Source of the DNA: Jannaschia rubra
Lineage (GTDB): Bacteria; Pseudomonadota; Alphaproteobacteria; Rhodobacterales; Rhodobacteraceae
Assembly (NCBI RefSeq): GCF_001403735.1
Contig: NZ_CXPG01000021.1
Location: forward strand, 124,001-188,000
Length of the DNA: 64,000 bases
Direction of reading: 5' to 3'
The notes under the pieces were generated by a model. It did not search any database and was not told the DNA's origin. It worked only from the letters and a program-made list of their open reading frames with translations. The position numbers were made by a program, and so were the translations under genes. Positions 8,941-18,248 of the stretch are shown in pieces (the stretch's first letter is position 1; each line of letters begins with the position of its first letter).

Positions 8941-9708
8941 TCAGGCGTAGTAGCGGAAGAACTGGTTCTGCAGGCTGGTCTTCAGGATCGCCTGTGCCGT
9001 TGTCTCCACGTCGAGCGCTGCGCGGGCCAGACGCAAGTGTTTTTCCACCGTCGCGGGATTGCGTCCCAGCAGGATCGCCACATCCTGCGTGGTCTTGCCG
9101 TCGGCGACAAGCTCCAGCACCTCGCGCTGCCGATCGGTCAGGGTGCGACCGTGCAGACCGTGGGGTAGGGACAGCATCGTCAGATGCGCGACATGGCAGA
9201 TGAGTTCGATCTCCTGGCCCTTCGACAACCAGAGGTCATCGACCTCCGCCTGCGTCATCAGGGTCGTGCCAAGGCCGATCCCGTGTCCCGTGCGCGCCGA
9301 GATGCGCGGAAAGCTGATGCCATAGCCCGCAATGACGCCATGGCGCCGATTGAACTCCAGCACGCGCATCGCCGCAGGCGACAACCGACCCTCGACCGCA
9401 TCGCGCACGATCTCGCCCCAGGACAGGGTTCCGACGTTCTGCATGGCCCAGCGGACCATCGGCGCATCGCGAAACAGGCCGCCTTCGAGGTAATCGTCGG
9501 TGAAATCCTTGGGGTAATTGGTCAGGATGAACGCATCCTTCAGATCTCCCGCGCTATGGTCAGTGCGGAAATTCGTCGCGGCATAGAGGATGCGGTCGAA
9601 CCCATAGCTCCGCAGCCGGTCCTGCAGGTCGGACCAAAGCGCCTCCATCTCCGTGGTACGGGTGATGGAGAGGAGGAACCGGTCGGTGTCAGTCAGGGCG
9701 CTCGGCAC
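8941..9708 (-). CDS. LuxR-family regulator with autoinducer-binding-type domain (solo)
   Basis: This is a 255-residue transcription factor of the quorum-sensing LuxR type. The N-terminal two thirds (about 20-175) resembles the autoinducer-binding domain: YGFDRILYAATNF, a W-rich middle with LSWGEI, and GYGISFPRISARTGHGIGLGTTL. The C-terminus is a LuxR/GerE helix-turn-helix (LTDRQREVLELVADGKTTQDVAILLGRNPATVEKHLRLARAAL, about 190-235). No luxI-type synthase gene is in the window, so it is a solo or responds to a signal made elsewhere. It is convergent with tsf. A 16-bp dyad lies about 140 bp upstream of its start (see findings). The ligand cannot be inferred from the sequence. Confidence 0.85.
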   Translation of the reverse strand: MPSALTDTDRFLLSITRTTEMEALWSDLQDRLRSYGFDRILYAATNFRTDHSAGDLKDAFILTNYPKDFTDDYLEGGLFRDAPMVRWAMQNVGTLSWGEIVRDAVEGRLSPAAMRVLEFNRRHGVIAGYGISFPRISARTGHGIGLGTTLMTQAEVDDLWLSKGQEIELICHVAHLTMLSLPHGLHGRTLTDRQREVLELVADGKTTQDVAILLGRNPATVEKHLRLARAALDVETTAQAILKTSLQNQFFRYYA

Positions 9709-9846
9709 GTCGATCTCGATACCTGCGGGCGGTTGAGCCGAGGTTAGGGCAAGGCCGCGGCGATTGTCGAGCCTTTCACTAGCTATTACATAATTCAGGT
9801 TATCAGAAAGCTAACGTTTCCGGCACCCGTACGGCCTCGGGCATCA

Positions 9847-9862
9847 ACTTGTCCCGACAACT
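9847..9862. promoter_or_regulatory. Imperfect 16-bp dyad between phoB and the luxR-type gene
   Basis: ACTTGTCCCGACAACT consists of arms ACTTGTC and GACAACT around CC, with 6 of 7 arm positions pairing. It lies in the 169-bp gap between the phoB stop and the start of the LuxR-type gene. It could be an operator, possibly of lux-box type, or a weak hairpin after phoB. No T-run follows, so it is a poor terminator. Confidence 0.3.
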
Positions 9863-9877
9863 CCCTGATACCATGCG

Positions 9878-10564
9878 TCATTCCAATGAATAGCCCGCCC
9901 CCCGTACGGTGCGGATCGGGTCGTCCTTCATGGACGATACCCGCAGCGCCTTTCGCAACCGGCCGACATGCACGTCGACCGTCCGGCTGTCCACATCGAC
10001 GTCTCGCCCCCAGACCCGGTCCAGCAACTGATCGCGCGACCAGACGCGGCCCGGACGTTCCATGAAGGTGATGAGCAAGCGCAGCTCCGTGGGCCCGAGC
10101 CGGAGTTCGACGCCATCGCGGAATGCCCGATGTCCGCCCGTATCGACCGTCAGGTCGTCGAACGTCAGCCGTTCACCCACCGATGACGGCCGGACGCGCC
10201 GAAGCTGCGTTCGGACGCGCGCGATCAGTTCGGCGACGGAATACGGCTTTACCATGTAGTCGTCCGCACCCGTCTCCAGCCCCCGGACGCGGTCGATCTC
10301 CTCTGACCGCGCCGACAGCATGATGACCGGAATGGACCGCGTCCCCGGAGCCGACTTCAATCGCCGGCAAACCTCCAGTCCCGACACGCCCGGAAGCATC
10401 CAGTCGAGCAGGATGAGGTCCGGCGGCTCCTCCCGCGCAAGGTCCAGTGCCGCGTCGCCGCCCGTCGCCTCCCGAACGTCGAAACCCTCGGCCTGCAGGT
10501 TGTAGGCCAGCACCTCACGCTGCGGCGCCTCGTCCTCGACGACGAGCACCTGAGGTCGGGTCAT
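9878..10564 (-). CDS. phoB: Phosphate regulon response regulator PhoB
   Basis: PhoB is the OmpR-family response regulator of the phosphate starvation response; phosphorylated by PhoR, it binds Pho boxes. The 228-residue protein has a receiver domain with acidic E10-D11, phosphoacceptor D54 (LILLDWMLPG) and K106 (VKPYS). A winged-helix output domain follows (LGPTELRLLITFMERPGRVWSRDQLLD, ending RTVRGAGYSLE). It is the last gene of pstS-pstC-pstA-pstB-phoU-phoB, and its ATG overlaps the phoU stop by 4 bp (ATGA). It should be induced by its own product through the Pho box upstream of pstS. Confidence 0.97.
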   Translation of the reverse strand: MTRPQVLVVEDEAPQREVLAYNLQAEGFDVREATGGDAALDLAREEPPDLILLDWMLPGVSGLEVCRRLKSAPGTRSIPVIMLSARSEEIDRVRGLETGADDYMVKPYSVAELIARVRTQLRRVRPSSVGERLTFDDLTVDTGGHRAFRDGVELRLGPTELRLLITFMERPGRVWSRDQLLDRVWGRDVDVDSRTVDVHVGRLRKALRVSSMKDDPIRTVRGAGYSLE

Positions 10565-11280
10565 CCGGCGGTGCCGCCGCCCAGCGTGCTGGTGGTGTCG
10601 GCCTTCACGCGATCCTCGTCCGGCAACTCTCCGGTCACGAGATAGATGACCTGCTCGGCGATCCCCGTGACCAGATCGCCCATCCGTTCGATGTTCTTGG
10701 CCAGGAAATGCAGGTGCATGCAGGCGGTGATGTTGCGCGGATCCTCCATCATGTGCGTCAGGTATTCGCGGAACAGCGCATTGTACATCTGGTCCACTTC
10801 CTCGTCCCGCGCGCGCACGTCCAGCGCCAGATCGGCGTCGCGCTGAATATAGGCGTCGAGCACGTCCTTGAGCATGACCTGCACCGACTTCGACATCCGC
10901 TTGAGCGACGCGGTCCCGCCGTCCACTGGATGAAGTTCCTGAATGATCTCAGACCGTTTCGCGATGTTCTTCGCATAATCCCCGATCCGCTCCAGCGCGG
11001 CCGAGATGCGGAAGACCGTCAGGACCGTCCGCAGGTCGGTGGCGATAGGCTGGCGCAGCGCGATCAGGCGGGCTGCCTCCTCGTTCACGCGCAGTTCCAG
11101 CGCGTCGATGGCCTTGTCGCCGCGCCGGGTCTCGCGGGCGAGGTCGGCGTCGCCCTCGGCCAGCGCGGTGATCGCATTGCCGATCGCCTCCTCCACCATG
11201 CCGCCCATCTTCATGATGAGGGCCTGGATCGCCTCGAGGTCGCGGTCGAACGCGGATGTGATGTGGGTGCTGCCGATCAT
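10561..11280 (-). CDS. phoU: Phosphate signalling protein PhoU
   Basis: PhoU is the cytosolic negative regulator that links Pst transport activity to PhoR. The 239-residue all-helical protein begins HITSAFDRDLEAIQALIMKMGGMVEEAI. It has the two PhoU repeats with their metal-binding type motifs (DKAIDALELRVNEEA near residues 64-78, and a DEEVD-type element in the second half). It overlaps phoB by 4 bp and lies 12 bp after pstB, so it is part of the single pst-pho transcript. Confidence 0.96.
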   Translation of the reverse strand: MIGSTHITSAFDRDLEAIQALIMKMGGMVEEAIGNAITALAEGDADLARETRRGDKAIDALELRVNEEAARLIALRQPIATDLRTVLTVFRISAALERIGDYAKNIAKRSEIIQELHPVDGGTASLKRMSKSVQVMLKDVLDAYIQRDADLALDVRARDEEVDQMYNALFREYLTHMMEDPRNITACMHLHFLAKNIERMGDLVTGIAEQVIYLVTGELPDEDRVKADTTSTLGGGTAG

Positions 11281-11292
11281 GGTCCCCTCCCC

Positions 11293-12096
11293 TCAGCCGA
11301 TGCGGCCCGAGATGTAGCTTTCCGTCCGAGGATCCTCGGGCGAGGTGAAAATCCGGCCCGTCTCGCCGTATTCGACGAGATGGCCCAGGTGGAAGAACGC
11401 CGTGCGCTGGCTGACGCGGGCGGCCTGCTGCATCGAATGCGTGACGATGACCACGGAATAGTTCTGCTTCAACTCGTCGATCAGCTCCTCGACCTGCGCG
11501 GTGGCGATGGGGTCGAGCGCAGAGCACGGCTCATCCATCAGCAGGACCTCGGGCGCGGTGGCGACGGCACGGGCGATGCAGAGACGCTGCTGTTGCCCGC
11601 CCGACAGGCCGGTGCCGGGCTGGGCCAGCCGGTCCTTTACCTCCTCCCATAGCGCGGCGCGGCGCAGGGCGCTTTCGACGATTCCGTCCAGATCTGCGCG
11701 ATCCTTGGCAAGGCCGTGGATGCGCGGACCGTAAGCCACGTTGTCATAGATCGACTTGGGGAACGGATTGGGCTTTTGGAACACCATGCCGACCTTGGCG
11801 CGCAGCTGCACCGGATCGACCCGCCGGTCATAGATGTCCTCGCCATCGATGCGGATATCGCCTTCGACCCGCGCGACCGCGATGGTGTCGTTCATCCGGT
11901 TGATGCACCGCAGGAAGGTCGACTTGCCGCAGCCCGACGGCCCGATGAAGGCGGTGACCGTGTTGTCGGGAATGTCCACGCTGACGTCCTTGATGGCGTG
12001 CGTGCCGCCGTAATACACCTGCACCCCGCGCGCGGTGATCTTGGCCGGGGCGGTGTCGGTCAGTCCCGTGTCGTTCATGTCAGGGCCCTTTTTCAC
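11293..12096 (-). CDS. pstB: Phosphate ABC transporter ATP-binding protein PstB
   Basis: This is the ATPase of the high-affinity phosphate importer, 267 residues. It shows Walker [10 protein letters not shown], a Q-loop in [15 protein letters not shown] (characteristic of PstB), the signature LSGGQQQR, Walker [13 protein letters not shown] and the switch histidine in [10 protein letters not shown]. An N-terminal segment of about 20 residues precedes the ABC core. The ATG overlaps the pstA stop by 4 bp, showing translational coupling within the operon. Confidence 0.97.
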   Translation of the reverse strand: MKKGPDMNDTGLTDTAPAKITARGVQVYYGGTHAIKDVSVDIPDNTVTAFIGPSGCGKSTFLRCINRMNDTIAVARVEGDIRIDGEDIYDRRVDPVQLRAKVGMVFQKPNPFPKSIYDNVAYGPRIHGLAKDRADLDGIVESALRRAALWEEVKDRLAQPGTGLSGGQQQRLCIARAVATAPEVLLMDEPCSALDPIATAQVEELIDELKQNYSVVIVTHSMQQAARVSQRTAFFHLGHLVEYGETGRIFTSPEDPRTESYISGRIG

Positions 12097-13436
12097 CAGC
12101 GACGCTCGAACCGGCGGCGCAGGAAGATGGCGGTGAGGTTCATTGCGAGCAGGAACAACAATAGCACGATGATCGCCCCGCCCGCACGTTCCACGAAGGC
12201 GGGATCGGCCCGCTGCGTCCAGTTGTAGATCTGCACCGGCAGCGCCGTCGCGGGATCGAAGAACCCGTCGGGCGGCGCGTCGGGATATTCCCGCACGAAG
12301 GCCACCATCCCGATCAGCAGAAGCGGCGCCGTCTCGCCCAGGGCCTGCGCCAGCCCGATGATCGTGCCGGTCAGGATGCCGGGCATCGCCAGCGGCAGGA
12401 CGTGGTGAAGCACGCTCTGCATTTTCGACGCGCCAAGGCCCAGGGCCGCGTCGCGGATCGAAGGCGGCACCGCCTTGAGCGCGGCGCGCGTGGCGATGAT
12501 GATCGTGGGCAGCGTCATAAGCGTCAGGACCAGGCCACCGACGATGGGTGCCGACTGCGGCAGGCCCATGAAATTGATGAAGATGGCCAGCCCCAGGATG
12601 CCGAAAACGATGCTGGGCACGGCCGCCAGGTTGGAGATGTTGACCTCGATCACGTCGGTCCAGCGGTTCTGCGGTGCGAACTCCTCCAGATAGATGCTCG
12701 CCGCCACCCCGATGGGCAGCGCCAGCGCCAGCACGATCAGCATCATGTAGATCGAGCCGAGAATCGCAACGCCCAGACCCGCTGCCTCTGGCCGGGTATC
12801 GGAGCCGTCGGGCGCGGTCAGGAAGCGCCAGTTGAACCCCGTCCGCAGCAGTTCCGCGTTGCGAAGCTCCTCCGCCAGCCGAAGCTGCTCCGGCGTCACG
12901 TTGCTGTCGAGTTCGGCCGACGCATAGGTCACGCGCCCCTTGAAGAATCCGTCGATCCGGCCTGATGCCAGCACCTCCACTGGAACCGTCTGGCCCACAA
13001 GATCGGGGTTCGCCAGGACATGCCGACGCAGTTGCGCCACGCTTTCGTCCGAGATCATCTCGTCGAGCGCGCGGTCGTCCACCTCCGCCTCGATGCCCGC
13101 CGCCGCGATGGTCGCAGCCAGTCCCTCGCGCAGCAGCGGCGCATAACGGAACGTCGTCACGCCGGCCATCGCCGCCGGATCACGGGTGCCCGACGGGTCG
13201 AGCCGCGCGGCGTCGAGCGGCACGTCGATGCGGATCGTGGTCTGGCGGAAGGCAGATGCGCCGTTCGCCAGGATCGACACCAGGAGGACGACAAGTGCCA
13301 CGATGCCGATGGAGACGGCGAGCAGGCCATAGATGCGGAACCGGCGTTCCGCCGCGTTGCGTCGGGCGGTTCGCGCGTCGCTGACCAGCAGGCTGCCCTG
13401 CCCTGCCCGGCCGTTTCCGCGCGTTGCATCGGTCAT
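12093..13436 (-). CDS. pstA: Phosphate ABC transporter permease PstA
   Basis: This is one of two permeases forming the phosphate channel. It has 447 residues, longer than the enteric protein because of a periplasmic region between the first helix ([20 protein letters not shown]) and the permease domain. This layout is normal in alphaproteobacteria. The permease part carries the ABC contact loop ([23 protein letters not shown]). A longer in-frame start at 13490 exists, but the ATG at 13436 overlaps the pstC stop by 4 bp, the pattern used through this operon, so I take it. It is coupled to pstB downstream in the same way. Confidence 0.94.
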   Translation of the reverse strand: MTDATRGNGRAGQGSLLVSDARTARRNAAERRFRIYGLLAVSIGIVALVVLLVSILANGASAFRQTTIRIDVPLDAARLDPSGTRDPAAMAGVTTFRYAPLLREGLAATIAAAGIEAEVDDRALDEMISDESVAQLRRHVLANPDLVGQTVPVEVLASGRIDGFFKGRVTYASAELDSNVTPEQLRLAEELRNAELLRTGFNWRFLTAPDGSDTRPEAAGLGVAILGSIYMMLIVLALALPIGVAASIYLEEFAPQNRWTDVIEVNISNLAAVPSIVFGILGLAIFINFMGLPQSAPIVGGLVLTLMTLPTIIIATRAALKAVPPSIRDAALGLGASKMQSVLHHVLPLAMPGILTGTIIGLAQALGETAPLLLIGMVAFVREYPDAPPDGFFDPATALPVQIYNWTQRADPAFVERAGGAIIVLLLFLLAMNLTAIFLRRRFERRW

Positions 13437-14896
13437 TCGTATTGCTCCCGGTAACGGCGCACGATGAACAGCGCCAGCACGTTGAGGCACAGCGTGATCA
13501 CGAAAAGCGTCAGCCCGAGCGCGAAGGCCACCAGCGTCTCGGGCGAGGCGAAGTCGGTGTCGCCGGTGAGCTGGCTCACGATCTTGACCGTGACGGTCGT
13601 CATCGCCTCGAACGGGTTGAGGTCAAGCCGTGCCGCGGCCCCCGCCCCCAGCACCACGATCATCGTCTCGCCGATGGCGCGCGAGGCGGCGAGCAGGATC
13701 GCACCGACGATGCCGGGAAGCGCCGCCGGCACGATCACCTGCCGAATGGTCTCGGACTTCGTGGCGCCCAGCCCCAGCGACCCGTCGCGCATCGCCTGCG
13801 GCACCGCGCTGATGATGTCGTCGGACAGGGACGACACGAAGGGGATGAGCATGATGCCCATGACCAGCCCCGCCGTCATCACCGAGGACGCCGAATTGCC
13901 AAGGCCCAGCGGCTCCGCAAATGCATCGCGCAGCAAGGGCCCCACCGTGACCAGCGCGAACAGGCCGTAGACGATGGTGGGGATGCCGGCCAGGATCTCG
14001 ATCAGCGGCTTGGCCACCGTGCGGAACCGCTTGCCCGCATATTCCGACAGGTAGATCGCGGCGAACAGGCCGATGGGCACCGCCACCACCAGCGCGATGA
14101 ACGAGATGTAGAGCGTGCCCCACAGAAGCGGCAGGATGCCCAGTTGCGACGCTCCGCCCCGGCCCGAAAAGCTGGGCGACCAGGTGGTCGAGAAGAAGAA
14201 CTCCTGCCATGGATACTGGTCGAAGAAGCGCATCGCCTCGAACAGCATGGACAGGACAATCCCGAGCGTCGTGAGGATGGCGACCGATGCGGCCGCGATC
14301 AGCAGCAGGCGGACCGCCTGTTCGACCGCGTTGCGCGCCCGGAACTCGCCCCGCGACCGGTGCAGCGCCCAGACCGCGCCGATCGCCGCCACGGCCAGCA
14401 GGGTCGCCAGCATCGCGCGCCGCATCGCCACCGTCCGTGCATGGTATTCCACCGCCGCCGTGAGCACCGCCTCGGTCAGCGGCGCGGCCATCACGGTGCC
14501 GCCGGCGCGCAGGGCCTCCGTCGCCTCCTTCAAGTTCATCGCGGCGATCCGGCCGGCATCGATGACGCCAGCCCGCGCCGCATCCTCCAGCCCCTCCGCC
14601 ACGCGCTGCACGTCCGAGAGCGTCAGGGCGAGGGTGCTGCCCGGCGCCACGGCGTCGCGCGGGAAGTCGGCGGCCACCATCCGCTCGATCATCAACGGCT
14701 GAGCCACGGTCCAGAGCGCCAGGACGATCAGCGCGGGCACCATCGTCGCGAGAAGCGCGTTGAGCCCGTAATGCCCCGGCAGGCTGTGCAACCGCCGCGC
14801 ATCGCCCGCCACTGAAGCTATGGCACGGCGCCTGCTCAACCCATAGGCAACAAGGCCCATAACGATGAGGATGGGCAGAACCCAGGTCAGCGGCAT
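13433..14896 (-). CDS. pstC: Phosphate ABC transporter permease PstC
   Basis: This is the second phosphate permease, 487 residues. It opens with a hydrophobic helix (WVLPILIVMGLVAYGLSRR). A soluble insert of about 200 residues precedes the five-to-six-helix permease domain (GTLYISFIALVVAVPIGLFAAIYLSEYA). The ATPase contact motif is AVPQAMRDGSLGLGATKSETIRQ. The long N-terminal insert is common in alphaproteobacterial PstC. It lies 28 bp after pstS and overlaps pstA by 4 bp. Confidence 0.94.
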   Translation of the reverse strand: MPLTWVLPILIVMGLVAYGLSRRRAIASVAGDARRLHSLPGHYGLNALLATMVPALIVLALWTVAQPLMIERMVAADFPRDAVAPGSTLALTLSDVQRVAEGLEDAARAGVIDAGRIAAMNLKEATEALRAGGTVMAAPLTEAVLTAAVEYHARTVAMRRAMLATLLAVAAIGAVWALHRSRGEFRARNAVEQAVRLLLIAAASVAILTTLGIVLSMLFEAMRFFDQYPWQEFFFSTTWSPSFSGRGGASQLGILPLLWGTLYISFIALVVAVPIGLFAAIYLSEYAGKRFRTVAKPLIEILAGIPTIVYGLFALVTVGPLLRDAFAEPLGLGNSASSVMTAGLVMGIMLIPFVSSLSDDIISAVPQAMRDGSLGLGATKSETIRQVIVPAALPGIVGAILLAASRAIGETMIVVLGAGAAARLDLNPFEAMTTVTVKIVSQLTGDTDFASPETLVAFALGLTLFVITLCLNVLALFIVRRYREQYE

Positions 14897-14924
14897 CGGC
14901 AGGCTCCTCGGTCGCGCTCAAACC

Positions 14925-15959
14925 TCACGGCATGACCGTCCCGTCCAGCAGGACCGCCTGTGTCTCGGCAAGGTCGGGGTCGGGCACCAGCCCGTAGTCC
15001 GCCAGCGGCCCCCCCGGCCCCGCCAGATCGTCGCTGACAAAGAACGTGGCGAACTCCTTGAGGCCCGGAATGGCGTCCAGATGCGCCTTCTTCAGATAGA
15101 AGAACAGCGGCCGCGCCACTGGATAGTCGCCTGCCGCGATGCTGGCGGTCGTCGGCACCACGCCGTCCATCGTCGCCACCTTCAGCCGGGCGGTGTTGTT
15201 CTCGTAGAAAGACAGGCCAAAAACGCCCACACCGTTCGGGTCGCTCTCTGTCCGGGCCAGCGTCTCGGTATAGTCGCCGTCGATGTCCACCGCCCGCCCG
15301 TCGGTGCGAAGCGACATGCAGGCGTCCTCCACCGCATCCTCGTCCAGACCGCTCGCGGCCAGCGCCTCGGCCGCGCCCGTGTCCTCGCATCCCTGCAGGA
15401 TCACCTTCTCCTCGAACACCTCGCGCGTGCCGTGCTTGGTGCCGGGGATGAAGGCCAGGATCTCCACGTCGGGCAAGGCCGGGTCGATTTGCGACCAGCG
15501 TGTGTTGGGGTTCGGCACCATCGCGCCCCCCTCGTCCGGAAGGCGCGCGGCGAGCGCGCGGTACCACTGCGACGGAGTGAAATCGGCGAACTCCGGGCCA
15601 TCCCGCTGGCTGGCGAAGACGATGCCGTCGTATCCGATACGAACCTCGATGATGTCGGTCACGCCATTGGCCGCGCAGGCCTCGCGTTCTCGGTCGCGGA
15701 TGGCCCGGCTGGCGTTGGCGATGTCGATGGTGTTCTCGCCCAGCCCCTCGCAAAAGCGTTTCAGCCCGGCCGATGACCCGCCCGATTCCACCACCGGCGT
15801 CGGAAAATCGTAGTTGTCGCCGAAAGCCTCCGCCACGATGGACGCATAGGGAAGGACGGTGGACGATCCGGCAATCTGCACCTGATCGCGCGCGACCGCC
15901 GCGCCGGCCCAGCAAAGAAGCGCGGCCAGCACCGCGCCGCGTCCCGTCATGGATCCCAT
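14925..15959 (-). CDS. pstS: Phosphate ABC transporter substrate-binding protein PstS
   Basis: This is the periplasmic phosphate-binding protein of the Pst importer, 344 residues. A signal peptide ends near GAAVARDQVQ. The phosphate-binding loops are visible: IAGSSTVLPY, and VESGGSSAGLKRFCEGLG near residue 58. The ATG at 15959 is preceded by GGAGGG at 6-nt spacing, which favours it over the ATG nine bases further in. A Pho box lies 44-61 bp upstream, so this gene and the five after it should be induced by phosphate starvation. Confidence 0.96.
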   Translation of the reverse strand: MGSMTGRGAVLAALLCWAGAAVARDQVQIAGSSTVLPYASIVAEAFGDNYDFPTPVVESGGSSAGLKRFCEGLGENTIDIANASRAIRDREREACAANGVTDIIEVRIGYDGIVFASQRDGPEFADFTPSQWYRALAARLPDEGGAMVPNPNTRWSQIDPALPDVEILAFIPGTKHGTREVFEEKVILQGCEDTGAAEALAASGLDEDAVEDACMSLRTDGRAVDIDGDYTETLARTESDPNGVGVFGLSFYENNTARLKVATMDGVVPTTASIAAGDYPVARPLFFYLKKAHLDAIPGLKEFATFFVSDDLAGPGGPLADYGLVPDPDLAETQAVLLDGTVMP

Positions 15960-16002
15960 CCGAAGCCCTCCGACGCTTTCGGGGCACTCATGCCGCGTGG
16001 AT

Positions 16003-16020
16003 GTAACGGTTTCATGACAG
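16003..16020 (-). promoter_or_regulatory. Pho box (PhoB binding site) upstream of pstS
   Basis: Read on the minus strand the site is CTGTCATGAAACCGTTAC. It has one perfect PhoB repeat (CTGTCAT), a 4-bp A-rich spacer and a second, weaker repeat (CCGTTAC, 5 of 7 to CTGTCAC), with the usual 11-bp period. It is 44 bp upstream of the pstS ATG. It overlaps the last codons of phoR (stop at 16012-16014), so the pst promoter is embedded in the end of the phoR gene. Confidence 0.82.
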
Positions 16021-17031
16021 TGCCGGAAAAAGGACGGTCACGATGGTGCCGCGCCCCTCGACGCTGTCGATCCGCAGGCGACCACGGTGCCGGTTCACGA
16101 TGTGTTTGACGATGGCGAGGCCGAGCCCCGTCCCCCCCTGTTTGCGCGACCGGCCGGTGTCGATGCGGTAGAATCGCTCGGTCAGGCGCGGCAGATGTTC
16201 CGGCGCGATGCCGGGCCCATGGTCTGCGACCGACAGCCGCCAAGCCGGGCCGCGGATCACCGGGTCCCGGTCGACGGAGGCGATGGCGACCTCGACCGCG
16301 CCCGGCCGCGCGCCGTATTTCACGGCGTTGCCGATCAGGTTGGTCAGCACCTGCATCAGCTGGTCGCGATCTCCGGCCATCGGCGCGGCCGGGGGACAGT
16401 CGAGCGCGATCGCCACGCCCGACGCTTCCGCGCCGGGACGCAGCGTCGCCGCCGCCTCGCGGGCGAGCGGGCTGAAATCGACGGTGGCGGTCGGCCTGCG
16501 ACGCGACTGCTCCTCCACCCGCGAGAGCGACAGAAGGTCCGAGACCAGCCGGTCCATCCGCGCCACCTCCCGCGACATGAGTGCCAGGAACCGCTCCCGC
16601 GCGGGGGCATCGTTGCGGGCGGTGCCCTGCATCGTCTCGATGAAGCCGCTCAACGCGGCGAGCGGCGTCTTGAGTTCGTGGCTCACGTTGGCGACGAAAT
16701 CGCGGCGCATCGACTGCCCCGCCTGCGTGTCCGACACGTCGCGGAAAACCAGCAGAACCTGCCCCTCGGCCACCGGCGTGATAGCCACGTCGAACGGCGT
16801 TTCGACCTCCCCGGCGGAGTGGATGAACCGGGCATGGCCGGGCACCTGCCGCACCAAGGCCTCGCCGACGGGGCCGAGCAGCGCGGGCTGCCGCAGGACG
16901 CTGACATGCGACCGCCCGACGATCCAGACGCCCAGCTTGTCTTGCGCGGCCCTATTGGCCAAGGCGACCCGCCCCTCGCCGTCCAGCAGCAGCGCAGGCT
17001 CGACCAGCGCGTCCAGAACCGCGGCGATCAC
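16012..17031 (-). CDS. phoR: Phosphate regulon sensor histidine kinase PhoR
   Basis: PhoR is the kinase that phosphorylates PhoB under phosphate limitation. With a GTG start at 17031 it has 339 residues: a PAS-like domain (about 1-100), then HisKA with phosphoacceptor H118 in VSHELKTPL. The HATPase domain follows, with N, G1 and G2 boxes (NLIGNAVKYG, VADHGPGI, GGTGLGLAIVKHIV). I choose the GTG because it overlaps the stop of the upstream PLP enzyme (GTGA) and fits the family start VIAAVLDAL; a longer ORF from 17094 adds only basic residues. No transmembrane helix is obvious, so signal input probably goes through PhoU and Pst. Its 3' end contains the Pho box for pstS. Confidence 0.92.
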   Translation of the reverse strand: MIAAVLDALVEPALLLDGEGRVALANRAAQDKLGVWIVGRSHVSVLRQPALLGPVGEALVRQVPGHARFIHSAGEVETPFDVAITPVAEGQVLLVFRDVSDTQAGQSMRRDFVANVSHELKTPLAALSGFIETMQGTARNDAPARERFLALMSREVARMDRLVSDLLSLSRVEEQSRRRPTATVDFSPLAREAAATLRPGAEASGVAIALDCPPAAPMAGDRDQLMQVLTNLIGNAVKYGARPGAVEVAIASVDRDPVIRGPAWRLSVADHGPGIAPEHLPRLTERFYRIDTGRSRKQGGTGLGLAIVKHIVNRHRGRLRIDSVEGRGTIVTVLFPALS

Positions 17032-18224
17032 CCCGGGCGCGCGGCGTCGAGCGCGGCGGTGAAGTCCTGCCGCAGCAGCTCGAAAGGCTCGCACCCGACC
17101 GAGACGCGGAAGAACCCTTCGGTGATGCCGAGTGCCGCCCGTCCCTCACGTGTCAGGGCCCTATGGCTGCTCGACGCCGGATGCGACAGGGTGGTGCCCA
17201 CGTCGCCCAGCGTCGGGGCAAATGCCAGCCCCGGCGCCGCACGCGTCAGCGCGTTCGCCGACGCCCGGCCGCCGCGCAGCCGGAAGCTCACCATGTTGCC
17301 CCATTGGCCGTTCAACAGTGCGCCGGCCCGATTGTGGTCGGGGTGATCGCGCCGGCCGGGATAAAGCACGGTCTCGACCGCGTCGTGCTCCGCGATCAGG
17401 TCGGCCAGCGCCGCCGCATTTGCCTGCGCGCGCTCGAACCGCATGTCGAAGGTATACATCCCCCGCTCAGCCATCCAGCAATCCCAAGGGCTTGGCGTCA
17501 GGCCGAGGGTGACGTTGGTGTCATAGATCGCTTTCCGGTGCCCCGCTTCGCGCGTCAGAACATAGCCCAGCGTCACGTCGCTGTGCCCGGCCAGCAGCTT
17601 GGTCACCGAGTGGATCACGACGTCCGCGCCACGCGAAAAGGCCGGGAACCCCACAGGCGTCGTGAAAGTGTTGTCGACAACGAGGATCAGCCCCCGCTCG
17701 CGCGCCAGCCGCTCGATCCCCTCCATGTCCGCGATCCGCAGCGTGGGATTCGAGACGACTTCGACCAAGAGGAGCTTCGTCGCCGGCGTGATCGCGGCGG
17801 CCATCGCAGCCACGTCGGTCGGATCGGCCAGCGTCGAGGTGATGCCCCAGCGGGGCAAATCCTGCGTCAGCATCCGCAGGCTGCGCCCGTAAAGCTGGTT
17901 GCCGCCGACGATGTGATCGCCCTGTCCCAGCAGGCCGAGCAGCGTCGCCGTCACCGCCGACATGCCGCTGCCCGTGATGATGCCGCCCTGGCCGCCTTCC
18001 AGCCGGTCGATCATCTGCGCCAGGACGTCGGCGTTCGGGTGCCCTTCCCGCCCGTAGGTATAGCCCCGCGCCCGTCCCTCATACTGGTCGTCGAGCGCGT
18101 CGGGATCGGGAGAAGAATAGACGACCGAAGGTTGCAGCGGTGTGACCACGGCCCGGCTGACCGAGGTCGGGAAGGCCGTGCGGCGGATCAGGTTCGGACG
18201 GCCGCCAGTGTCAGGGTCGGACAT
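17028..18224 (-). CDS. PLP-dependent Cys/Met metabolism enzyme (cystathionine beta-lyase / gamma-synthase family)
   Basis: This 398-residue enzyme of the Cys/Met metabolism PLP family acts in trans-sulfuration or sulfhydrylation. It shows YTYGREGHPN, the glycine motif GSGMSAVTATLLGLL, the PLP-contacting VVDNTFTTP (183-191) and the PLP lysine K209 in SVTKLLAGHSDV. It lacks a clear substrate diagnostic; the sequence is closest in style to cystathionine beta-lyase (MetC-like) proteins of Rhodobacteraceae. The ATG at 18224 has AAGG 8 nt upstream, which favours it over the GTG at 18233. It is translationally coupled to phoR (GTGA), an unusual partnership for a sulfur amino-acid enzyme. Confidence 0.85.
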   Translation of the reverse strand: MSDPDTGGRPNLIRRTAFPTSVSRAVVTPLQPSVVYSSPDPDALDDQYEGRARGYTYGREGHPNADVLAQMIDRLEGGQGGIITGSGMSAVTATLLGLLGQGDHIVGGNQLYGRSLRMLTQDLPRWGITSTLADPTDVAAMAAAITPATKLLLVEVVSNPTLRIADMEGIERLARERGLILVVDNTFTTPVGFPAFSRGADVVIHSVTKLLAGHSDVTLGYVLTREAGHRKAIYDTNVTLGLTPSPWDCWMAERGMYTFDMRFERAQANAAALADLIAEHDAVETVLYPGRRDHPDHNRAGALLNGQWGNMVSFRLRGGRASANALTRAAPGLAFAPTLGDVGTTLSHPASSSHRALTREGRAALGITEGFFRVSVGCEPFELLRQDFTAALDAARPG

Positions 18225-18248
18225 GAAGTTCACCTTGCAAGTATTCGA

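Noticed and set aside
13424-14921. Long open frames overlapping pstC on both strands
   Set aside because: The frame that gives a PstC permease with contact loop and helices is clear; the others are composition artefacts.
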